Source of the DNA: UBA1067 sp963661055
Lineage (GTDB): Bacteria; Verrucomicrobiota; Kiritimatiellia; RFP12; UBA1067
Assembly: GCA_963661055.1 (NCBI GenBank)
Contig: CAVLAC010000029.1
Span: 1-19,115, forward strand
Length of the DNA stretch: 19,115 nt
Direction: 5' to 3'
The notes under the pieces are model-generated. The model was not told the DNA's origin and ran no database searches. It was given only the letters and a program-made list of their open reading frames with translations. This document shows, one piece after another, positions 14,172-19,115 of the stretch (its first letter is position 1; every line of letters starts with the position of its first letter). Made by a program: the position numbers and the translations under genes.

Positions 14172-14201
14172 ATGGAAAGTAAAAGGAAAGTCGAAAGATG
14201 A
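14172..14201 (+). CDS. Possible nine-codon leader ORF before the lipoprotein gene
   Basis: ATG at 14172 opens MESKRKVER and stops at TGA (14199-14201), which overlaps the lipoprotein ATG at 14198. It begins about seven bases after the predicted P4 start. The ribosome site for the lipoprotein (AAGGAA, 14183-14188) lies inside it. This may be chance, but the arrangement would allow coupled translation. Confidence 0.2.
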   Translation: MESKRKVER

Positions 14202-15358
14202 AAAGACTAGGCATTCTAATTCTTGCCGCCAGTGCATTGGTGGCAGGGTGCACAAAGAAGTCCGAAGCCGAGAAGCTTGGCTATCGGGGGGCGGATATTT
14301 CCGATATACTTTCATACTTTACTATAGATGGCGTAGTCACGAATTGGGTGCCCGTGCGCCTCTTCGAGGTGGTGGAAAATTACGAGCTTTCAACGAATGA
14401 AACCGCGCTTCTCGCGTCCCTCGATATGCCCCTGCCAGGGCTCACGGTGAAGGAATTGCCGAAGGGCTATGAAGTGGATGAGGACGGCCCGTGGATTACG
14501 GTGTGGAAGAAGGTGGCGGAACATCTTGGACAGAAGGGTGCACGCGGCTTTTATTCGCACTTCAACGAGGATTCGGGCAAGTATGAGACGGGCGAAGCCT
14601 ATTTCTCGACTTATTGGCCGACGCGGGCGGATGCCTTGGTCGCGCAGGATAACCTGAAGAACAAGTTCGTGGCTGAGTTTAGCCCCTTAAAGATTCACGA
14701 ATATCCCGATAGCTGGATTGCGGAATATTTGCGCTTGCGCGTGATGTGCGCGGTCGGTATGCGTAATGACGGAACTTGGAGTTGTATGCTCAGTGTCGCC
14801 GATAAGGCGAACACGGGGTGCGGTCCGTGGGAACCTCACGCCGTCCAGCAACAGCACAAAGAAAATTACCTCTATGAGAAGGCACTTCGGGCGTGGCGCG
14901 CGGCAGTGGAAGGCATCCGTGCCAAGAATCGTGCGGACTGCGCGGCGGCGCTGAAGGCGAAAGGGCTCGCGGGTCTTGAGGGACTCGAGTGGGTGCCGCG
15001 TGATGATGGCTCTCATACCTATTGCAAGATTGAGAATTATGATGAGACCAATTCGGTGGAGAAGATTTGGAATGATGCGTGCACACTCTTGAAGACGGCG
15101 TATGGGCTCCTCCTGCCCGAGAAGCCTGAGACGCAGGATGTGGGCAACGGCTACAAGATTTGCGGGGGCGTCGCGACGAATGATACGCCTTACGAGGCGC
15201 GGGTGGATATTGCAATTCCGCCCAAGACCCCCGAAATCCCTGAGGGCGAAGAGGCGGAATTCGTGGCCCCCGTCGGACAGTGGCGGCTCATCATCCACGA
15301 GAAGATGTTGCCCAGCAATGAATTGCCCGCCCGTCCTGAGCGCGGCAAAGTGAAGTAA
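14198..15358 (+). CDS. Uncharacterised lipoprotein
   Basis: I do not recognise the family. The 386-residue protein starts MKRLGILILAASALVAGC, a lipoprotein signal with lipobox LVAGC and lipidated C18, so it should be membrane-anchored on the periplasmic side. The mature part is soluble and mixed in composition, with many Trp and Tyr and several Cys. A KGYEVDEDGPWITVW segment, a helical stretch at about 225-260 (ALRAWRAAVEGIRAKN), and a Pro/Glu-rich tail after TPEIPEGEEAEF can be seen. AAGGAA lies nine bases before the ATG. It is the first gene of a tight operon with murD, a LysM lipoprotein and ftsW, six bases before murD. An envelope role is likely by context only. Confidence 0.7.
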   Translation: MKRLGILILAASALVAGCTKKSEAEKLGYRGADISDILSYFTIDGVVTNWVPVRLFEVVENYELSTNETALLASLDMPLPGLTVKELPKGYEVDEDGPWITVWKKVAEHLGQKGARGFYSHFNEDSGKYETGEAYFSTYWPTRADALVAQDNLKNKFVAEFSPLKIHEYPDSWIAEYLRLRVMCAVGMRNDGTWSCMLSVADKANTGCGPWEPHAVQQQHKENYLYEKALRAWRAAVEGIRAKNRADCAAALKAKGLAGLEGLEWVPRDDGSHTYCKIENYDETNSVEKIWNDACTLLKTAYGLLLPEKPETQDVGNGYKICGGVATNDTPYEARVDIAIPPKTPEIPEGEEAEFVAPVGQWRLIIHEKMLPSNELPARPERGKVK

Positions 15359-15364
15359 AGGAGC

Positions 15365-16441
15365 ATGAAAGGCAAGGCGTTAATACTCGGGCGCGGCAAA
15401 AGTGGTGAAGCCGCCGCGCAAAAGTTGCGAGAAACGGGCTATGAAGTCGCGTTTTCGGACGGTATTGACCTTGTTATTGCGAGCCCTGGCATTCCTGTTA
15501 AGAGCGAATTACAATTGGGTGTAGAGTCCCTCAGGGCGCGGGGTGTGAAACTTCTCGCGGTCACTGGATCGAAAGGCAAATCAAGCGTCGTTAAGTTGGT
15601 GACGGAAGCCCTTCAGCTCGCGGGCTACAAGGCGGTCGCCTGTGGCAATTACGGACTCCCCGTTTGCGCGGTGGGCGCGTGCGATTGGGCGGTTGTGGAA
15701 GTAAGTTCCTTCCAACTCGAGACAACCACGCTCGATAGCCACGCCTTTGAGGCGGCGGCAATCCTCAATTTGCAAGAAGACCACCTCAACCGCCACGGAA
15801 GCCTTGAGGTTTATCACGCCCTAAAGAGACGGCTTTTGACGATGACCCCGAATGGCATTCTCGCGGAAGGGCTCCCCGCCTCACCCCTCGCGGAAGGCTC
15901 TTACTTTGATAATCCGATTCTCGCGCCCAATGCCGCCGCCGCCGTCGCGCTTTTGAAGGTGGCGGGGGTAACGGACGATGTTATCCGCCGCGCATTTGCC
16001 GCGTTTCAGCCCCTGCCGCACCGCATGTGCCGCGTGGGCGAAATAGAGGGCGTTGTTTACATAGACGATTCAAAGGCGACTTCCATCGCGGCACTTATCG
16101 CGGGTGTGGAAATGGCGAAAGGGCGTGTGCGGCTGATTGCGGGTGGACTCCCGAAGGGCGATGACCCGCGTGCGGCGCGGCAGATTCTCTCTAGCCGTGT
16201 AGAAAAGGCGTATCTCATCGGGGCGAGCGCGGCAGATTTTGCTTCGGCTTGGCAAGGCGCGACCGCGTGCGAGATTTGTGGTACGCTCGCGAATGCCGTA
16301 GAGAAGGTGAAAAGCGAGGCGAAGGCGGGCGAAACAGTCCTCCTCTCGCCGGGCGCGGCAAGTTTTGACCAATTTAAAAGTTTCGAGGAACGCGGCGAAA
16401 GCTTCGCGAACTTCGTCAATAAAGAAGGAACAAAGAAATGA
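15365..16441 (+). CDS. murD: UDP-N-acetylmuramoyl-L-alanine--D-glutamate ligase (short form)
   Basis: MurD adds D-glutamate to UDP-MurNAc-L-Ala in the cytoplasmic steps of peptidoglycan synthesis. Family marks are GRGKSG at the N-terminus, SPGIP, the ATP loop GSKGKSS (68-74; GTNGKST or similar is usual), SSFQLE, DHLNRHG (139-145), the likely carbamylated Lys K154, PHRMCRV, DDSKATS, AGGLPKGDD and LSPGAASFDQF. At 358 residues it is far shorter than the usual 430-450. The N-terminal substrate-binding domain lacks about 40 residues, and the middle domain is also compressed after K154. AAAGGAG lies only one base before the ATG, which is unusually close, but no other start keeps the GRGKSG motif. 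The stop overlaps the next gene. Confidence 0.92.
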   Translation: MKGKALILGRGKSGEAAAQKLRETGYEVAFSDGIDLVIASPGIPVKSELQLGVESLRARGVKLLAVTGSKGKSSVVKLVTEALQLAGYKAVACGNYGLPVCAVGACDWAVVEVSSFQLETTTLDSHAFEAAAILNLQEDHLNRHGSLEVYHALKRRLLTMTPNGILAEGLPASPLAEGSYFDNPILAPNAAAAVALLKVAGVTDDVIRRAFAAFQPLPHRMCRVGEIEGVVYIDDSKATSIAALIAGVEMAKGRVRLIAGGLPKGDDPRAARQILSSRVEKAYLIGASAADFASAWQGATACEICGTLANAVEKVKSEAKAGETVLLSPGAASFDQFKSFEERGESFANFVNKEGTKK

Positions 16442-17409
16442 AGAAAGTCAGTATTGTATTAGGCGCGGCAGCTGTCGCAGTCCTCGCGGGTTGCAAGGAC
16501 CCGAGTTATCGTAGCTATTCGTCCGTTTCACAGGATGAGGCTAAACCAGCGGAAGCGGCTCCCGCTCCTGCGCCTGAGGAAGTAAAGTCGACGGAACCTG
16601 AGGCGGAACCCGTTGAGGCGGAGCCTGCTGAAAAGGCACCTGCGTCGAAGGCGGAAGTTGCACCCGCCGCCGAAGAAGAGACCACGACTTACATCGTCCA
16701 GCGCGGCGATTATCTCGCGAAGATCTCCAAGAAGTATAATGTGACCATCGCGGCTATTCGTCGCCTGAACCCGCAGATTAAGGCGGATAATGTCATCCGT
16801 GCGGGACAGAAGATTAAGCTTCCTGGCAAGATCGATGTGGGCGAGCAGAAGACTCCCGCGCCGACCCCCGCCGCGAAGAAGGCTGGTGCGACGGAAACTA
16901 AGCCCTACACAGGCGCGACGAAGGAGTATGTCGTTAAGTCAGGCGATACCCTCGGTGGCATTGCTCACGCTTACGGACTCAAGGTTCGCCAACTCAAGGA
17001 GCTCAACGGACTCCAGAAGGATGTCATCCGTGTGGGTCAGAAGCTGAAAGTCCCGACCGAGAAGCAGGTAGCGGAAAAGAAGGCGGAAGCGAAACCCGCC
17101 GCCGAGAAGAAGGCTGAGCCCAAGAAGACGGAAGCGAAGTCCGCTGAGGCGACCCCTGCCGCGACCGAGAAGGCACCTGCAGAAGCAGTAGAACCCGCGA
17201 CTGAGAAGGCTCCTGCGGCGGCTGAAGCTGAGGAAGCTCCCGCGAATGAAGTCTCCTACACCGTTCTTGAGGGTGAGGATTTGACGGATATCGCGATTAA
17301 GTTTTCCGTCAGCCAGGCGGCGATTCGCGACCTGAACAATCTCGGCGATGCGCCGCTCAAGGCGGGGCAGGTTCTGAAGCTCCCTGCGGACGCTGAAGAG
17401 CAACAGTAA
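16438..17409 (+). CDS. Lipoprotein with three LysM domains
   Basis: The 323-residue protein begins MKKVSIVLGAAAVAVLAGC, a lipoprotein signal with C19 as the lipidated residue. Three LysM peptidoglycan-binding domains lie at about 85-129 (YIVQRGDYLAKISKKYNV), 164-206 (YVVKSGDTLGGIAHAYGL) and 274-316 (YTVLEGEDLTDIAIKFSV). They are joined by Ala/Pro/Glu/Lys-rich linkers typical of wall-spanning spacers. There is no M23 peptidase or other catalytic domain, so it is not a classical NlpD. It probably tethers the membrane to peptidoglycan or guides wall enzymes. The ATG overlaps the murD stop (ATGA), and AAGGAA is seven bases upstream. I recall a LysM gene between murD and ftsW in chlamydiae as well. 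Confidence 0.92.
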   Translation: MKKVSIVLGAAAVAVLAGCKDPSYRSYSSVSQDEAKPAEAAPAPAPEEVKSTEPEAEPVEAEPAEKAPASKAEVAPAAEEETTTYIVQRGDYLAKISKKYNVTIAAIRRLNPQIKADNVIRAGQKIKLPGKIDVGEQKTPAPTPAAKKAGATETKPYTGATKEYVVKSGDTLGGIAHAYGLKVRQLKELNGLQKDVIRVGQKLKVPTEKQVAEKKAEAKPAAEKKAEPKKTEAKSAEATPAATEKAPAEAVEPATEKAPAAAEAEEAPANEVSYTVLEGEDLTDIAIKFSVSQAAIRDLNNLGDAPLKAGQVLKLPADAEEQQ

Positions 17410-17416
17410 TTAGACG

Positions 17417-18547
17417 GTGCGTAAGACACCGCTATACATATTAGGCCTAATAGTCGCGGCACTCGTGGCTATGGGTCTAATTGTATTATGTAGCGCGAGC
17501 GGAACAAATGCCGCTCGTCTACATCACGGCAATGTATACTTCTTTATGCAGCGCCAATTCGCGTATTTGGCGGTGGGAATCGTTATAGCGGCTGCGCTCG
17601 CCATATTCGACTACCACAAATGGCGCGATAACTTGGTGCTGACAATATTCTTCTACATTGCCGTTATTATTTTACTTTGGACCGTCTTCCTATTCCCCGC
17701 GATTAATGGTTCACAGCGCTGGATAAGCCTTGGTCCTATCCGCCTACAGCCGAGCGAACTCGCGAAATTGGCGACGGTAATTAGTCTCGGGGTTTATTTG
17801 GATAGGCTCGGCTGGCGCGTTGAACTCTTCGGGCGCGGCGCAATTATCAGCGCGATGATTGTGGGACTCCTCATTGTGCCCGTCATTCTGGAGCCCGACT
17901 TTGGGTCCGTGATGGTGATTCTCATTACAGCTGGACTCATTATGCTACTTTCGGGCGTGCGGCTTTTGCACCTCTTTAGCGTCGGCGCGATGGGGGTTGC
18001 ACTCTTCGTCGTAAAGCTCCTCACCAACTCTAACCGTATGGGACGCATCGCGGCGTTTTTGGGCGGGGATGACACGGATAACCCCGCCGCTTACCAAGTC
18101 GCTATGGCGCGAGTTGCCCTGCAGCGCGGCGGTTTATGGGGCGTCGGGTATATGCAGTCGATGCAAAAGCACGGCTACTTGCCTGAGGCGCATACGGACT
18201 TCATATTCGCCGTCGGCGCGGAGGAGTTTGGTATTGCCTTTACCATTCTCGTACTGCTCTTTTTCGTCCTTTTCTTTATCCTTTCCCTCTACATCGCCCA
18301 CCACGCGGCGGATCGCTTCGGACGCTTTCTTGCCTATGGTATGGCGTTCATCATTTTCTTTCAGGCTACCTTCAATCTCGGTGTCGTTTGCGAGGCGCTC
18401 CCCACGAAGGGGATGGCACTACCTTTCTTCAGTTATGGCGGCACGAATCTCGTTTCTGCCTTTATGGCGGTCGGGATAATTCTCTCGGTCGGCATTCATT
18501 CCGTTAAGGATGTCAAACGCCGCGTGAAGCGGTCGAGTCGTATATGA
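17417..18547 (+). CDS. ftsW: SEDS-family peptidoglycan glycosyltransferase, FtsW type
   Basis: FtsW polymerises lipid II into glycan strands at the division septum together with a class B penicillin-binding protein. The 376-residue protein has about ten membrane segments and the family motifs NGSQRWISLGP (97-107), QPSELAKL, EPDFGS, GYLPEAHTDFIFAVGAEEFG, LPTKGMALPFFSYGG (PTKG 329-332, SYGG 339-342). D261 of AHTDF fits the conserved catalytic Asp. PEAHTDF and the position next to murD favour FtsW over RodA, but the call on sequence alone is not absolute. The start is a GTG seven bases after the LysM gene with no clear ribosome site. The TGA overlaps the ATG of xseA. Confidence 0.9.
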   Translation: MRKTPLYILGLIVAALVAMGLIVLCSASGTNAARLHHGNVYFFMQRQFAYLAVGIVIAAALAIFDYHKWRDNLVLTIFFYIAVIILLWTVFLFPAINGSQRWISLGPIRLQPSELAKLATVISLGVYLDRLGWRVELFGRGAIISAMIVGLLIVPVILEPDFGSVMVILITAGLIMLLSGVRLLHLFSVGAMGVALFVVKLLTNSNRMGRIAAFLGGDDTDNPAAYQVAMARVALQRGGLWGVGYMQSMQKHGYLPEAHTDFIFAVGAEEFGIAFTILVLLFFVLFFILSLYIAHHAADRFGRFLAYGMAFIIFFQATFNLGVVCEALPTKGMALPFFSYGGTNLVSAFMAVGIILSVGIHSVKDVKRRVKRSSRI

Positions 18548-19115
18548 GTGAAGCCGAGACAACACATCCGACGCTAACGGTTTCTGCTCTCACGGCGGGA
18601 ATTAAGGGCTTAATCGAGAGCCGTTATACGCGCATCTATGTGGAAGGCGAGATTAGTGGCTGGCGCATTTACCCGAGCGGGCACGCCTACTTCACGCTCA
18701 AGGACGCGGGGGCACAGATTTCGTGCGTGATGTTCAAATCTAGCCTCGACCGTTGCAAGGTGCGGCAGGGGCTCGCGGACGGTGCGAAGGTGCTCGTCTA
18801 CGCGAATGCGACGGTGTATCCGCCACGCGGCAATTATCAGCTCGTGGTGCTCGCGGCGAAGTTGACGGGCGCGGGCGACTTGATGCGCCAATATCTGGAA
18901 CTCAAGGCGAAGTTGCAGGCGGAAGGGCTCTTCGATGAAGCCCGAAAGCGTCCCTTGCCCTATCTGCCGCGCCGTATCGGACTCATCACCAGCGAAGCGG
19001 GCGCGGTCGTCCACGATATGTGCCGCGTGCTGACGCGGCGCTTCCCGTCCCTCGAGATTCGCCTCTACCCAACGCTCGTCCAGGGCGTGGAAGCCCCCGC
19101 GTCACTTATCGCGGG
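18544..19115 (+). CDS. xseA: Exodeoxyribonuclease VII large subunit (5' part)
   Basis: XseA is the large subunit of exonuclease VII, which degrades single-stranded DNA from both ends with XseB. About 190 residues are visible before the window ends. The N-terminal OB-fold domain reads LTAGIKGLIESRYTRIYVEGEIS, SGHAYFTLKD, ISCVMF and YPPRGNYQLVV. The start of the catalytic domain follows with LMRQYLELKAKLQAEGLFD, RPLPYLPRRIGLITSEAGAVVHDM and RRFPSLEIRLYPTLVQG. All match the family closely. The ATG overlaps the ftsW stop (ATGA), so it belongs to the same operon although its function is unrelated to the cell wall. I see no defect in the visible part. Confidence 0.95.
   Translation, partial: MSEAETTHPTLTVSALTAGIKGLIESRYTRIYVEGEISGWRIYPSGHAYFTLKDAGAQISCVMFKSSLDRCKVRQGLADGAKVLVYANATVYPPRGNYQLVVLAAKLTGAGDLMRQYLELKAKLQAEGLFDEARKRPLPYLPRRIGLITSEAGAVVHDMCRVLTRRFPSLEIRLYPTLVQGVEAPASLIA

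Overview
The window reads as a chromosomal piece of an uncultured bacterium, probably of the PVC superphylum (Kiritimatiellota, Lentisphaerota or Verrucomicrobiota). This placement is inferred from two gene orders that I recall from chlamydiae: nusA-infB-rbfA-truB-ribF, and murD-LysM protein-ftsW. A BspA-like leucine-rich repeat protein and a GH97 glycosidase suggest a gut or polysaccharide-rich habitat. A run of Ns (12980-13695) marks a scaffold gap, so this is probably a metagenome-assembled genome. Every supported protein gene lies on the + strand.

Layout. Positions 1-845 are mostly non-coding. They hold short palindromic repeats, a strong promoter (496-524), a possible leaderless small ORF or structured RNA (534-686), and a 12-C homopolymer. 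A secreted LRR protein follows (858-2033). A second repeat-rich spacer (2034-2388) ends in a promoter flanked by a perfect 10-bp inverted repeat. That promoter drives an AAA/DUF4143 ATPase (2389-3564) with almost no 5' leader, and a GH97 glycosidase (3585-5486) follows closely. The LRR and ATPase genes look richer in A/T than the rest and are likely accessory.

From 5514 onward the window is housekeeping. Operon 1 starts at a promoter whose -35 box lies inside a long hairpin. It encodes NusA, IF2, RbfA, TruB, RibF, a hemolysin III-type membrane protein and an ABC-F ATPase, with gaps from 60 nt down to overlaps. These proteins cover transcription elongation, translation initiation, 30S maturation, tRNA modification, flavin cofactor synthesis and ribosome-associated ATPase work. 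Operon 2 starts at a promoter near 14130-14158. It encodes an unrecognised lipoprotein, an unusually short MurD, a triple-LysM lipoprotein, an FtsW-type SEDS glycosyltransferase and the 5' part of xseA. The central genes serve peptidoglycan precursor synthesis, wall binding and septal polymerisation.

The most unusual feature is a family of 26-27-nt repeats (six copies) confined to the two spacers around the LRR gene. The 6-nt loop and CTACC/TTACC tail are conserved, while the 8-bp stems differ by compensatory changes. Read on the other strand, each hairpin is preceded by GGTAG or GGTAA, which recalls REP elements mobilised by RAYT transposases. No tRNA, rRNA, CRISPR array, transposase or integrase was seen.
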